Shown: positions 1 through 9,200, counted from the stretch's first letter. The stretch is DNA of 36,967 nucleotides from JACRIM01 sp038042195 (GCA_038042195.1 JBBTET010000067.1:1-36967); one strand, 5' to 3'. Notes: generated by a model from the sequence alone, not told the origin. Program-made: numbers and translations.

Positions 1-15
1 CCCCTTATCAAGGGG
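1..15. repeat. Edge of a GC-rich palindrome (truncated by window start)
   Basis: CCCCTT, loop ATC, AAGGGG. The right arm continues into GAGG, so the full element probably has longer arms that begin before the window. It is followed by two near-copies of AGGGGAGGGGAC (about 15-40). The 3-nt loop matches the other palindromes at 9201, 13517, 13540 and 34358. Only part is visible, so the call is tentative. Confidence 0.35.
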
Positions 16-149
16 AGGGGACAAGTCTAGGGGAGGGGACCAGCTGCGAAGCGAGAACTCCATGGTGTGACACGTGCCGACGTGCCGTCGCTACAACCTG
101 CCGACTTTCTCCAAACTAACATCGGGTGTCGAGATAACGCCTAATTTAA

Positions 150-179
150 TTGACGCGGTCAAACTCATTTTGATATAAA
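150..179 (+). promoter_or_regulatory. Sigma70-like promoter for the lipoprotein gene at 277
   Basis: TTGACG (150-155), 18-nt spacer, TATAAA (174-179). It predicts a leader of roughly 90 nt before the ATG at 277. The stretch 1-276 holds no gene. The 12-mer ATTGACGCGGTC that starts at 149 recurs at 1089 in front of the next gene with the same distance to its -10. Confidence 0.6.
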
Positions 180-276
180 CACATTGTTACTTGTCGCGGG
201 GCTGGGCGTGGCGTCGTTCGACGTCTCAGGTTCCATGCCCTGAAATCTCTGGTCCTCTTTTTTCGGAGGCACACAC

Positions 277-975
277 ATGAACAGATTTATCGACACCCTC
301 ATTCACAAGGCCAAGGCCGTCCTGTGCATCTGCCTGATGGTCGGCCTGCACGTCGCGCTGCCCGGTTGCGGTCAGACGGCGTTCTCACCGGCCAACACCA
401 TCGCCACGCCGGTCTCCGAGGCCGACGCACTCGGTCAGACGATGGCGGGCACGCCGATGGCCGGGGCGAAGGCGATTGAGTTCGATCAGATCACGAAGAG
501 CTTCCGCGTGGTGTACGCCGACGGGTCGGCACGGATCACGGGGCAGGTGGCGACGGATGCGAACGGCGACCACTATGTGTCACAGATTGTCGTGACGAAC
601 GGCGAGCGGGCGATCACGCTGTCGATTAATTCGTCGAAGCAGATCACCGATGTCGTCACAGCACAGGGCGTTTGGCAGCGGCCGGTGACCACGAACGCCC
701 CGTCGGCTCCGGGCGCACCGACGGCACCGGGGGCGCGGGCGACGGGGGACGTGGATCAGTTCGTGTTGGCTAATGCAGAACTTTTTTCGCTGTCTCAGCA
801 GGCTGACGATCTGGGATTTTCCTCGTCAACAGATCAGGCCCAGCCAAAGGCGGACACCGCCGCGTTTGCTCCGTTACTCTGGGCGATCGGTGGATTGGCG
901 CTCTGGCCGATCGGTGCATTTGCCACCCTTCTGTTTGTGGTTGAGCTTGTGGTGGTCTTGAACGTGATATTCTGA
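277..975 (+). CDS. Small lipoprotein with C-terminal membrane segment, unknown function
   Basis: 232 residues. The N-terminus is a type II signal peptide with a clear lipobox LPGC, Cys31 being the predicted lipidated residue. The body (about 65-135) is a hydrophilic, beta-prone region with alternating charged and polar residues, followed by a low-complexity Ala/Pro/Gly/Thr linker (about 138-152). The last ~35 residues are strongly hydrophobic and look like a membrane helix, which is unusual for a lipoprotein. The ATG at 277 is supported by GGAGG at 265-269, 7 nt upstream. It has its own promoter (150-179) and a strong terminator (1004-1035), so it is probably monocistronic. I do not recognise a family. 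The start and export signal are well supported; the function is unknown. Confidence 0.8.
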   Translation: MNRFIDTLIHKAKAVLCICLMVGLHVALPGCGQTAFSPANTIATPVSEADALGQTMAGTPMAGAKAIEFDQITKSFRVVYADGSARITGQVATDANGDHYVSQIVVTNGERAITLSINSSKQITDVVTAQGVWQRPVTTNAPSAPGAPTAPGARATGDVDQFVLANAELFSLSQQADDLGFSSSTDQAQPKADTAAFAPLLWAIGGLALWPIGAFATLLFVVELVVVLNVIF

Positions 976-1003
976 TCGCCGCGCACATCCTGCGTACATA
1001 ACG

Positions 1004-1035
1004 AGGTGGATTCCTTTGCGGAATCCACCTTTTTT
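1004..1035 (+). terminator. Rho-independent terminator after the lipoprotein gene
   Basis: Perfect 10-bp stem AGGTGGATTC (1004-1013) / GAATCCACCT (1021-1030), loop CTTTGCG, followed directly by a T run to 1035. It lies 28 nt after the stop codon. Confidence 0.9.
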
Positions 1036-1089
1036 ATTGGCCCCGACTGCGAAATGCGGCTTGAAAGGGCGATGGGGGCATTTGTCGGA

Positions 1090-1119
1090 TTGACGCGGTC
1101 GCGCTTCTGACCGAATAAT
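1090..1119 (+). promoter_or_regulatory. Sigma70-like promoter for the UbiB-family gene
   Basis: TTGACG (1090-1095), 18-nt spacer, AATAAT (1114-1119), about 55 nt before the ATG at 1174. The -35 region is embedded in ATTGACGCGGTC, identical to the element at 149-160. Confidence 0.5.
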
Positions 1120-1173
1120 CCTCTCGGCAGATCGAATTATCCATCGGGCACCTCTTTCGTGTAGGACTCGTCC

Positions 1174-2877
1174 ATGTCACTGGCCACGTTGCCCAAGACC
1201 GTCAAGACCTTCGCACGGCTTCGCGCCATTGCGCAGGTGCTCTCGCGTCACGGCTTCGGGCACTTCGTGGATCGGTTGCAATTGGGGCGGTATATCCCCT
1301 CGGCGATTCGCTTTCGCCTGGCACCGGCGATGGAAGAGTCTGAGTCCGATCCGCTCGCCGCCATTGGGGCGCGATTGGTAAAGGTCTGCGAGGAGCTTGG
1401 CCCGACGTTTATCAAACTTGGCCAGCTTGCGTCGACGCGCCCCGATGTCTTGCCGCCGCAGGTTCTCACGGCGCTGGAGCGGTTGCAGGACGACGTGGCC
1501 CCGTTTCCATCGGAGCAGGCACGGAAGATCTTTGAGGATGACATCGGGATGCCGGTCGAGAAGGCGTTCAAGCGTTTCACCGATGAAGCCTTCGCCAGCG
1601 GCTCCATCGCACAGGCCCATCGCGCGGTGACGGCGGACGGCCAGGATGTCGTGGTGAAGATCAAGCGGCCCGGCATTGATCAGACGGTTCAACTGGACAT
1701 CTATGTGTTGCGGTGGATGGCGGAGCGGGCTGAATCGCTCTTCCCGGAGCTACGACCGTATCACCCGAAGATGCTGGTCGATGAGTTTGCCCAGAACATT
1801 CACACGGAATTGGACTTCGTCAACGAGGCCTCCGCCACGAGCCGATTTAACGAGGCCTTCGCGGATGATCCGCACATTCGCACGCCGAAGGTTCACTGGG
1901 AGCTGACCGACACCAACGTTCTCACGCTTGAATACATGGAGGGGATGCACCTCCGTGACGCGTTGAACGGCAAGTCGGATCAGGTGGATCGCAAGCTCGT
2001 CGCTCGTCGGCTGTCGGAGTGCTTCCTGCATCAGTATTTTGAACTGGGTCTGTTTCACGCCGATCCGCACCCCGGCAACATGCTGATACGCCCGCCCGGC
2101 GACGTGGTGCTCTTCGACTTCGGCATCGTCGGCCAGATCGACGACGACATTGTCGGTCGGCTTGTGCTCGGCATCGTCGCGATGGTTAACAAGGAGATCG
2201 ATGTCATCGTTGACATCCTTGCGGACTTCGGGGCGCTGAGCCGTGAGACGGATCGCAATGCTCTGACGCGCGACCTGCGGACGTGGCTGGAGAAATACTA
2301 TGGGCTTCCCCTGCATCGCATGGAGTTCAAGACGCTTTTTCGCGAGTTGATTGACATCGTGCGACGTAATAACGCCGTGCTGCCGCGCGAGTTTGTGTCG
2401 ATGTTCAAATCGCTGGCCACGGTGTCGGGCGTAATCATGCAGCTTGACCCGGAGTTGAACCTGCTCGAACTATTGCAGCCCAAGCTCTCCAAGCTGATGC
2501 GCGAGCGATTCAGCCCCAAGCGCATCGCGCGGCTGGCCGGCGTGTCGGGATTGCACATTGCCAGCATCGTCCGAGATGCCCCGCGATTGATTCGTGATTT
2601 GATGCGCGGTATCGGACGGGGCCAGTTTCAGATCAACATCCGCCATGAGAATCTCGATTATCTGGCCAGTGAGCTGGATCGATCGAGCAATCGCCTGGCC
2701 TTCTCGGTCCTCGTGGCCTCGACCATCATCGGCAGCACCATGTTGTTGTCGGTGCAAAATGAACTCACCGTGTTCGGCGTGCCCATTCGGTATTTGGGCT
2801 TCGTCGGGTATGCCGTGAGCTTCGTGATGGCATCGGGGCTGCTCATCGCCATCCTGCGCAGCGGCAAGATGTCGTGA
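1174..2877 (+). CDS. ubiB: UbiB / ABC1 (AarF-type) atypical kinase
   Basis: 567 residues, the normal length for the family. All UbiB hallmarks are present: the KxGQ motif K81-L-G-Q84 in the N-terminal extension, the A-rich-type nucleotide loop (FASGSIAQAH), the ATP-binding lysine in VVVKIKRPG (K162), the catalytic loop HADPHPGN (295-302, D297) and the DFG metal-binding motif (D315). The last ~60 residues contain two hydrophobic helices, as in membrane-anchored UbiB. Family members are ATPases/kinases that support isoprenoid quinone or lipid metabolism; in a Planctomycete the quinone would more likely be menaquinone, so the symbol marks the family, not a proven ubiquinone role. The start at 1174 has only a weak purine stretch upstream. 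The next gene begins 21 nt downstream and may be co-transcribed. Confidence 0.92.
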   Translation: MSLATLPKTVKTFARLRAIAQVLSRHGFGHFVDRLQLGRYIPSAIRFRLAPAMEESESDPLAAIGARLVKVCEELGPTFIKLGQLASTRPDVLPPQVLTALERLQDDVAPFPSEQARKIFEDDIGMPVEKAFKRFTDEAFASGSIAQAHRAVTADGQDVVVKIKRPGIDQTVQLDIYVLRWMAERAESLFPELRPYHPKMLVDEFAQNIHTELDFVNEASATSRFNEAFADDPHIRTPKVHWELTDTNVLTLEYMEGMHLRDALNGKSDQVDRKLVARRLSECFLHQYFELGLFHADPHPGNMLIRPPGDVVLFDFGIVGQIDDDIVGRLVLGIVAMVNKEIDVIVDILADFGALSRETDRNALTRDLRTWLEKYYGLPLHRMEFKTLFRELIDIVRRNNAVLPREFVSMFKSLATVSGVIMQLDPELNLLELLQPKLSKLMRERFSPKRIARLAGVSGLHIASIVRDAPRLIRDLMRGIGRGQFQINIRHENLDYLASELDRSSNRLAFSVLVASTIIGSTMLLSVQNELTVFGVPIRYLGFVGYAVSFVMASGLLIAILRSGKMS

Positions 2878-2898
2878 CCGAGGCTCGCGATTCAAGTT

Positions 2899-4977
2899 TT
2901 GAGGATCGGCTGGGCGGGGTGCGATGTGGCGGAATCCGATTCCAACAAACGACGTGCCGCTTCCCTTCACGATGTCGATATCGTCACTGTTGAGACGTAT
3001 CACCGTAGTGAGCAAGCCGCGCAAATCGTTAATTCACCCCAGACCTCTTTTCCTACCAAGCCTCAACGAGCGATCCCCCGACTGACGCGCGTTGATATCT
3101 TCTGTGCCATCGGCCTCGCCATCGCCGCATTTGCGGGTCGATGGCCGTTGATCGAGCGCGGAGAGACGTTGCTTCACCCTGATGAGGCAGTCGTCGGCAT
3201 CATGGCCCAGGACATTGCCGCCGGTCGAAGCCTTCCGATCTATTTCTATGGCCAGCGCTACATGGGCGCGCTGGAGTCCTACGTCGTTGCAGGTCTGACT
3301 CCGCTGTTCGACGATCCGATTCACGCCCTGCGATCCGCACCGTGTCTTTTCTTCGCGATCCTCGTGGCGACTCAGTATCTGATGCTCACTCGATGGTTCG
3401 GGAGGCGCGGCGGACTCCTCGGCGCAGCGGCCCTCATCTTCGGGTCACCGATGTTTGCGCAGTGGTCAATCTCGTCCCGTGGCGGTTACATCGAAGTGCT
3501 GCTTTGGGGCACGCTGTTGTTATGGTCCTACACCGAGTGGTTCATGCGGTCCACTCATCACGCGCGGGCGAGGCTTCATCAATTCGCGTTCGGGCTTGTT
3601 CTCGGCTCCGGTTTTTGGATTAACCCGTCCGTCCTCTTTTTCGTTCTGCCCATCGTGGCCCACACGGCGTTGAGTCGATTGCCTTTCCTGGAACGCATTA
3701 CGCCACTCCTGCGGATAGCAATGCGAAGGCTGCGTACATCACTCGCCGGCACGACGCTGCCCATGATCGCGATCTTTGCGGTGCTTGCAGTCAACATGCT
3801 ATGGACCGTGTGGGTTGACGAGGGCCGAGTGCGGTCGCAATTGCTTCTGGGCCTGTTTCCTACGCCCTTTGCCGTCGGGGCTATCGCAATCATCATCGGA
3901 GCAACGACGTGGCAACTCGCGCGTCGCACGAATCTGATCCCGGCGGTACGCACTATCGCTTTGCGTAATGCCGTCATGCTGCTCGGTGCGATCCTCGGGG
4001 CGTTACCCGCCGTTTGGTATGTCGTGCAACACAGTCTGTCCGGCATCGAGATGGAGCCGGCCCTGCCGCTCGGATTTCGGCCGCTCTGGAAAACTGGCGA
4101 GACGATGATCTATCTGCTCTGCGGACTGCCGCTCTACTTCGGGGCCGACCCACGCCCTTTCATCTCTCATGTCACCGTCGGACGCGATCATGCACTGGAG
4201 CCGCTCGACATTTTCACGTCGGCACTCGTTGCCGTGTCGGATCGATTGGTGCTCGCCTCCATCGCGGTATGTTGCAGCGTCATTGCCATCGCGTATCGAA
4301 ATGAGGTTCGCCGGTTGATGACGCTGCGCGGTGTCGCACGATCCCCCGTCACGCTTCTCCTGCTCGGCGTTGCGGGCACGGTCACGCTCTATTTGCTTGG
4401 AGGTTGCAGTTGCAGCTTCACCACGATTCGATACTTGCTGCCTCTTTGGGCATTCATCCCCGGTCTCCTCGCAGCGGTGGCGGTCAATCGGCGATTTCAA
4501 TTCGCGGGCAAGGCCGCGCCGGTGATCCTGTGCGCTAGCTGGCTCGCCGGACAATACACGCTATGCATGACCATCGGCGCGCCGCATCCGCTGCACGTCG
4601 TCGCCGATTCCCTCGTCGAATCACGATTGCCAACGGCCACCGCCGAGATTCTCGATGCCCATTTGCTTTCGTACCTCACGAGGCAATCGTGTCGTGTGCG
4701 CGAGTATCAGCCGTTCTGGCCGCGATTGGCACACTATGAAAGCGACGTTACACTTCAATCCGCATCAATGACCGACTATGTCGTGAATACGACGGACTAC
4801 GACCGCACCTCCGATTGGACCGACCCCGGCACCCCCGGTCCGCCGCCGCCAGAGACGCAACGGTCCCTCTGGCCCACGTTGAAACGCACCCTCCAAATCA
4901 CTCCACACCTTGTGCAGATGCGAGACGCCTTGCCCAGCGGCTACGAGCGAATTCGCCTCGCCACACCACTCGATTAA
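2899..4977 (+). CDS. Polytopic GT-C-like membrane glycosyltransferase
   Basis: 692 residues with about ten or more predicted membrane helices. After a ~65-residue hydrophilic N-terminus the first helix leads to a loop with LLHPDEAVVGI (Asp95-Glu96), the position and style of the acidic motif in the first outer loop of PMT/ArnT-like GT-C transferases, which take sugars from polyprenyl-phosphate donors. A conserved-looking YFYGQRYMG and aromatic clusters follow. A soluble tail of ~150 residues closes the protein. No ATG is available near the 5' end: the reading frame opens at TTG 2899, with GTG 2926 as a credible alternative, so the N-terminus is uncertain. It follows the UbiB-like gene by 21 nt. 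Another GT-C-like gene lies at 6565-8475. The acceptor substrate cannot be told from sequence. Confidence 0.75.
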   Translation: MRIGWAGCDVAESDSNKRRAASLHDVDIVTVETYHRSEQAAQIVNSPQTSFPTKPQRAIPRLTRVDIFCAIGLAIAAFAGRWPLIERGETLLHPDEAVVGIMAQDIAAGRSLPIYFYGQRYMGALESYVVAGLTPLFDDPIHALRSAPCLFFAILVATQYLMLTRWFGRRGGLLGAAALIFGSPMFAQWSISSRGGYIEVLLWGTLLLWSYTEWFMRSTHHARARLHQFAFGLVLGSGFWINPSVLFFVLPIVAHTALSRLPFLERITPLLRIAMRRLRTSLAGTTLPMIAIFAVLAVNMLWTVWVDEGRVRSQLLLGLFPTPFAVGAIAIIIGATTWQLARRTNLIPAVRTIALRNAVMLLGAILGALPAVWYVVQHSLSGIEMEPALPLGFRPLWKTGETMIYLLCGLPLYFGADPRPFISHVTVGRDHALEPLDIFTSALVAVSDRLVLASIAVCCSVIAIAYRNEVRRLMTLRGVARSPVTLLLLGVAGTVTLYLLGGCSCSFTTIRYLLPLWAFIPGLLAAVAVNRRFQFAGKAAPVILCASWLAGQYTLCMTIGAPHPLHVVADSLVESRLPTATAEILDAHLLSYLTRQSCRVREYQPFWPRLAHYESDVTLQSASMTDYVVNTTDYDRTSDWTDPGTPGPPPPETQRSLWPTLKRTLQITPHLVQMRDALPSGYERIRLATPLD

Positions 4978-4989
4978 ATGGCCGGCCTA

Positions 4990-5020
4990 TTGACATCATC
5001 ACCCTATCATGGGTTAGAAT
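4990..5020 (+). promoter_or_regulatory. Sigma70-like promoter for the metallopeptidase gene
   Basis: TTGACA (4990-4995), a 19-nt spacer, TAGAAT (5015-5020). It starts just after the preceding gene's stop codon and lies about 95 nt before the ATG at 5116. Confidence 0.5.
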
Positions 5021-5115
5021 GGTGGACAGAGTCGGGTACCACAGGAGTAGGGCGTAGGGCAGTCCCATCGACGCGCTCGCCGCCAGCCTCGGGTCCACTG
5101 TCAAGGAACTGATTC

Positions 5116-6534
5116 ATGAAAGAGATTCATCTCGGGCGCTGTGTCGTTTTTCTGTTTACGCTGGTAGTCGTGTCTTTCATCTTCACTTCCACGGCGTGGT
5201 CCAGCCCGGTGGAAGGAGCCGTTTCACTGGTATGCCTTGACGACAAGGATCCGCCCGCGAACGGCGACAAGAAAACAAAGAAGGCGAAGAAGTCTGACAA
5301 GAAGGACAAAGCCGACAAGAAAGAGGAAGCAGCCGAGGAGCCGACGGAACGAATACGCTGGGGAAAACGCCGCAACGAAACTGACGAGCAATATGACAAA
5401 CGCTACAACGCGCTGCTGAAAAAGATCGATCAAGACAAGCACGGCGACTTCAACGGCGGCCATTTTGAAAACGCCGCCGGCGAAAAGATTCGCCTCTGGA
5501 CCTACATGGGGCACCCGTTCATCGTCCGCACCGACATCAGCAAGGAGTTCACCGCCGACTCCGCGATGTACATGGAAATGCTTCACCGTGAATATGGCGC
5601 GGCCTATTCCAAGCTGCTTGGTGGCGTGAAGGCCGATTTGCGAGAAAAGGTGGAAGTCATCATCTTCGCCGATCAGGCGGTCTATCGAAAAAACGGCGGC
5701 TCGGCCGGCAGCGGTGGCTTCTTCCATCCCGCCGTCCACTTGCTCAACGACCGCGGTCCCTTTTGGCCCGCGTCTCATTATCGATTGCAACAGTTCACCG
5801 ACGGCATCAAGAACTTCAACAAGTGGCCCAAGGGCACGCTCAAGCACGAGGCCGCCCACATGGAGATTCAACTTCGACTGGGCTACACGTTGTTTTACAA
5901 CGTGGTTGGGTTCCCGGTCGATTGCCCGCGCTGGTGGAATGAGGGCCACGCGGCGGTGTTTGAATACTGGGATTTTGAGAAAACGGTGGATGAGAACTTC
6001 GCTGAGATTCCGAATCGCGGCCGCTATGCCCCGGTGATCCGCCGCTTGCACAGTACCGATCGATGGAAAGACTTCCACTATGTTTGGACGATTGACCCCA
6101 AGACCTGGCACGAGGACATGACCGCGAAGGATGGCCAGGGTTTCCTGAACTATGCCCAGGCCTGGTCGTTGGCGGCCTACATGATGCACTCGGGCACGAA
6201 AGGCCGCTCTGACTTCCGAAAAATTTTCGATCTTTCTCGCCGCGTCGGCTCCGACCGCCAGACGACCTACAAGGGCGACCGGATGACGGCTTGGGATGAC
6301 AAGTTCCCCAAGAAAGAGCAAGAGCGGCTTGAAACCAATTGGAACGACTGGGTCGGCGAGAACGTATCTCGAGAGAAGAAGATTCCGGATGAGGAATACT
6401 ACCTCCGCCAGCAGGGCTACAAGCCCAGCATCGATGAACTCGAGCGCTTCACGAAAGAAGAATACGAGGAGATGTCCAAAGAGATTCGAAAGGAAGAGCG
6501 ACGCCGGAAGAAAGAGATCAAGATCGAAAAATAG
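5116..6534 (+). CDS. Exported HExxH zinc metallopeptidase-like protein (DUF1570-like)
   Basis: 472 residues. It has an N-terminal signal peptide (about 1-30, cleavage near AWSS), then a strongly basic Lys-rich segment (about 45-80). The core carries HEAAH (H244, E245, H248) and, 27 residues later, WWNEGHAAVFE, whose Glu276 fits the third zinc ligand of a gluzincin. This arrangement resembles DUF1570-type proteins common in Planctomycetota. The C-terminus (about 420-472) is again very charged, rich in Lys/Glu/Arg. Start: ATG 5116 immediately precedes a good signal peptide. It reads toward the convergent gene ending at 6565, with 30 nt between and no obvious terminator. Zinc-peptidase chemistry is inferred from motif geometry; the substrate is unknown, and the charged ends could bind polyanionic cell-envelope material. 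Confidence 0.8.
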   Translation: MKEIHLGRCVVFLFTLVVVSFIFTSTAWSSPVEGAVSLVCLDDKDPPANGDKKTKKAKKSDKKDKADKKEEAAEEPTERIRWGKRRNETDEQYDKRYNALLKKIDQDKHGDFNGGHFENAAGEKIRLWTYMGHPFIVRTDISKEFTADSAMYMEMLHREYGAAYSKLLGGVKADLREKVEVIIFADQAVYRKNGGSAGSGGFFHPAVHLLNDRGPFWPASHYRLQQFTDGIKNFNKWPKGTLKHEAAHMEIQLRLGYTLFYNVVGFPVDCPRWWNEGHAAVFEYWDFEKTVDENFAEIPNRGRYAPVIRRLHSTDRWKDFHYVWTIDPKTWHEDMTAKDGQGFLNYAQAWSLAAYMMHSGTKGRSDFRKIFDLSRRVGSDRQTTYKGDRMTAWDDKFPKKEQERLETNWNDWVGENVSREKKIPDEEYYLRQQGYKPSIDELERFTKEEYEEMSKEIRKEERRRKKEIKIEK

Positions 6535-6564
6535 GCGACCCACTGGATGGTTGTGGCGACAGGT

Positions 6565-8475
6565 TTAACTCCCTGGTCGCTTCGCCTTTCCATAAATCTC
6601 ACTTGCCTCGCGCACTTGCATGGACGTGATGCACTCCGGCGACTTTGGATCAAGATGTTCCCCGCCGGGGAGGTCTCTGGTGGCATTTGTCACATTGACG
6701 TGATCGAACTTGTACGGTCCATCCACTCGTGACTCATTCAACATCGCCCACAGTGGATACTCCCATTCGTTCGCCCCAATCATCATTCCGATACGCAGGC
6801 AACCGCGTCGCCGGGCATAGTCGGCAAGTTGAACATGCCCTTCACGCACATCCCGGCGTGTCAGGTAGAACATTTCGCTTCGTGCAATCCGAAAAATGCT
6901 GTTCTCGCTGACGATGGGCCGACTGAAATTGAAGAACAGTGGATACATCCCCGCCAGTACCAATGTTGCGCAGAGGAGTCGACCGAGCCTGGGTCGATTC
7001 GACCATGCACTCCCGACGAGCGGCGACGCAAGCACAAAGAGGGGCAAGTGCAACCGGCTGTGCCACGGTTGCCAACGAAGGTACCCGCAGAACAAAAGAA
7101 ACCCCCCGGCGACGACGATGACCATCGCGATATTTCGCCCTCGCAACACACCACCACGCCGGAGTAGTAACGCCAAGGATACGAGGATCACCATCAAGTG
7201 CAGCCCGTTGCCGGCACTGTCTTCATGGTTCGGCTGCTCCTCGACGCCGAAGTAGGTATCGCTCAGCGTGGTGCGCGGATCGTGCGGATCAAGACCCGCG
7301 ATGGAATGTGCCTTCGCGACGAGATTCGTGACGGGCCGCTGCAGTCCGTTTGGTGCCGTATTCGCGTGCAGTGCGAGGCTACGCAGGACGTTCGACGCCA
7401 AGAGCCACGGCCCCATCGCCGCGTTTGAATATTGCCCCACTTCTTCCTTCGGCCCCAGCGGCGACCCGAAGACTCCGTAGTTCCTCCAGCCGTGCCCCGC
7501 GTTTAGCACGATCACCATCGCGGCGACCACCCCGACGTGCCGCCACCACTGCGACGCCCTCGTCCGAAGCACATGTATGCCGTACCAGAGGCAGAGCGGA
7601 ACCGCAAAGAGATAGGCAGTCGCCTTGGTCAGCATCGCCAGGCCCAGTACCAGCCCGACGTAGTAGGTCAGTCGCGTCAGCCGTTTCCCGACGGGTTGCT
7701 GTATGAATTCCAACACGCCCCACGCGAGGCATACCAGCCAAAAGGCCGCGACGTAGTCATTCTGGGCGCTCGTCGATTGGAAGATGCCCATCGGCAGCGT
7801 GGCGCATGCGATGGCCGCGACAACCTGTCCCGCAATCCCAGCACCGAGCCTCGCTGCGATGAGTGACACGCCCACGACGCTGCCGACCATCGCGAGCCAC
7901 TGTGGAAGGTTAGCGAATCGATCCCCGTTGGTGAGAATCTGAAAATGCAGAATAACGAATTCAGCGCCAGGATTCAGGTGTACCTGCCGCAGGATGTTGG
8001 TCGGGTAATGGGCCACGCTGTGATTCTGCGCCCAGTGAATCACGCGGCCCATGTGATAGGTCATGGCGTCCCAGGTGTTCGGCGGGGCGACAAGCGCGAT
8101 GCAAAGGAGGACGCCGGCAAAACCCGCCAGGCACGCGATGAGAATCTTTGAGACTGCGTCGAGCCGATCCCCCCGCGTCGTCGCTTCAACTGACTTCGGC
8201 TTTTGCCGAGCCAACACGAATCCGAACCACGCGACAACACCCGCCACCACCCACGCCGTGACCAGTCCGCCCCATGTGATTGATTTCACAAGGCTCAGTG
8301 CCTCCGTGATGACAACCAAGACCGCCCCCCACACCCCCGCCCCGATGAGCACCCCTTCGCGCAGCCCGCCGACCTTGGCCCGCGCCCACGCGATGAAGAG
8401 CGCCAACACGGCCAGCGGTAGCAGCACCCACAGCATCCCGCCGTTGTACGCCATGATTGCCGCCCCGAAAAGCAC
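6565..8475 (-). CDS. Polytopic membrane protein, GT-C / PMT-like glycosyltransferase
   Basis: 636 residues with many hydrophobic helices and a short soluble C-terminal tail. The loop after the early helices contains NTWDAMTYHMGRV (Asp136, Tyr140, His141), typical of the acidic first outer loop in GT-C-type transferases annotated as 'glycosyltransferase family 39-like' or 'DUF2029-like'. Later 'TSAQNDYVAAFWL' and 'AMLTKATAYLFAVP' match the conserved Asn-Asp and Lys-bearing helices seen in ArnT-like proteins. The reading frame starts at GTG 8475; an ATG at 8454 (residue 8) is an equally good start. It is convergent with the metallopeptidase. It probably acts in the envelope with the GT-C gene at 2899; no donor or acceptor can be assigned. 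Confidence 0.72.
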   Translation of the reverse strand: MLFGAAIMAYNGGMLWVLLPLAVLALFIAWARAKVGGLREGVLIGAGVWGAVLVVITEALSLVKSITWGGLVTAWVVAGVVAWFGFVLARQKPKSVEATTRGDRLDAVSKILIACLAGFAGVLLCIALVAPPNTWDAMTYHMGRVIHWAQNHSVAHYPTNILRQVHLNPGAEFVILHFQILTNGDRFANLPQWLAMVGSVVGVSLIAARLGAGIAGQVVAAIACATLPMGIFQSTSAQNDYVAAFWLVCLAWGVLEFIQQPVGKRLTRLTYYVGLVLGLAMLTKATAYLFAVPLCLWYGIHVLRTRASQWWRHVGVVAAMVIVLNAGHGWRNYGVFGSPLGPKEEVGQYSNAAMGPWLLASNVLRSLALHANTAPNGLQRPVTNLVAKAHSIAGLDPHDPRTTLSDTYFGVEEQPNHEDSAGNGLHLMVILVSLALLLRRGGVLRGRNIAMVIVVAGGFLLFCGYLRWQPWHSRLHLPLFVLASPLVGSAWSNRPRLGRLLCATLVLAGMYPLFFNFSRPIVSENSIFRIARSEMFYLTRRDVREGHVQLADYARRRGCLRIGMMIGANEWEYPLWAMLNESRVDGPYKFDHVNVTNATRDLPGGEHLDPKSPECITSMQVREASEIYGKAKRPGS

Positions 8476-8491
8476 CCTTTCGCGGCGTGTT

Positions 8492-8508
8492 GACGCAACC
8501 CTTGCGTC
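8492..8508. promoter_or_regulatory. Inverted repeat between divergent genes
   Basis: GACGCAA (8492-8498), CCC, TTGCGTC (8502-8508): perfect 7-bp arms in the 150-nt divergent intergenic region. It overlaps a TTGACG hexamer at 8490-8495. It may be an operator or a small hairpin; no partner regulator is encoded nearby. Confidence 0.35.
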
Positions 8509-8625
8509 TTTGGCCGATAAAATATGTATGAAGGATTCTCGTCACGGCCCCCTTTACCCGGCGATCGCGCAAATCCTAGTATTAGTGCATCAGGACCGTT
8601 GCTCTCACTAATCGGAGCCACCACT

Positions 8626-9177
8626 ATGACACCCCCTATCCGATCCGATCATCCCATCCGCAAGTGGTTCGCCGGCCTTGTGGAGGCGAGCTTTCAGACG
8701 CGCGTCGGCCTTTGCGACCCGTCGCTGACCGACTACCTCGTCGGCCTGCTCACCGAGTTCATCCACGTCGAGCGGATCAATTCGCTCACCGATGGCAGCG
8801 GCCAACGGATCGAAGACCTCTCCGGGATGTTGTACACGATTGAGAAGAACCCCAGCCCGGAGCGCGACGCCCGCCTGCGCGAGGTGCATCGCCACATCGG
8901 CGACTACACGCTCTTCTGGACGGGCGTGTACCCTGAGAACCTTCGCCGCATGCACCGCCGTCACGACCGCGATGAATTGGTCAGCTACTTCGAGCAGGGC
9001 AAGCGGTCCTACGGCATCGCGTCGCATCTCTCCGACGACACCGGCCAACCGCCGCGCCGGGTGCTGGAAATGCTGAGCGACGAGTTTGAAATCTGCGCGT
9101 ATGGGTTGGGGCTGGTTCGCAAGGAATGGGAGACGGGGGGGAGCAGTATTATTCCGATTCGGTTTGAGCCGACGTAG
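8626..9177 (+). CDS. Conserved-looking cytoplasmic protein of unknown function
   Basis: 183 residues from ATG 8626, chosen because GGAG at 8614-8617 sits 8 nt upstream; the frame is open further upstream to 8524, but that extension is low-complexity and lacks a ribosome site. The protein is soluble and mainly helical, with no signal peptide. It contains a His/Arg/Asp-rich centre (VHRHIGDYTLFWTGVYPE, then RRMHRRHDRDEL), which could be a metal or phosphate site, and ends in a short Gly/Ser tail. It is followed by a palindrome at 9201-9221 and faces the convergent beta-propeller gene. I do not recognise the family. Confidence 0.7.
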   Translation: MTPPIRSDHPIRKWFAGLVEASFQTRVGLCDPSLTDYLVGLLTEFIHVERINSLTDGSGQRIEDLSGMLYTIEKNPSPERDARLREVHRHIGDYTLFWTGVYPENLRRMHRRHDRDELVSYFEQGKRSYGIASHLSDDTGQPPRRVLEMLSDEFEICAYGLGLVRKEWETGGSSIIPIRFEPT

Positions 9178-9200
9178 ATGAGGATTGTACGTACTTCGTG

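Noticed and set aside
5224..6543. 439-codon minus-strand frame opposite the metallopeptidase
   Set aside because: The plus-strand product has a signal peptide and zinc motifs; the antisense product is Leu/Val/Phe-rich without family features.
8524..8625. Upstream extension of the orphan gene at 8626
   Set aside because: Low-complexity residues with no ribosome site; the ATG at 8626 has GGAG at the right distance.
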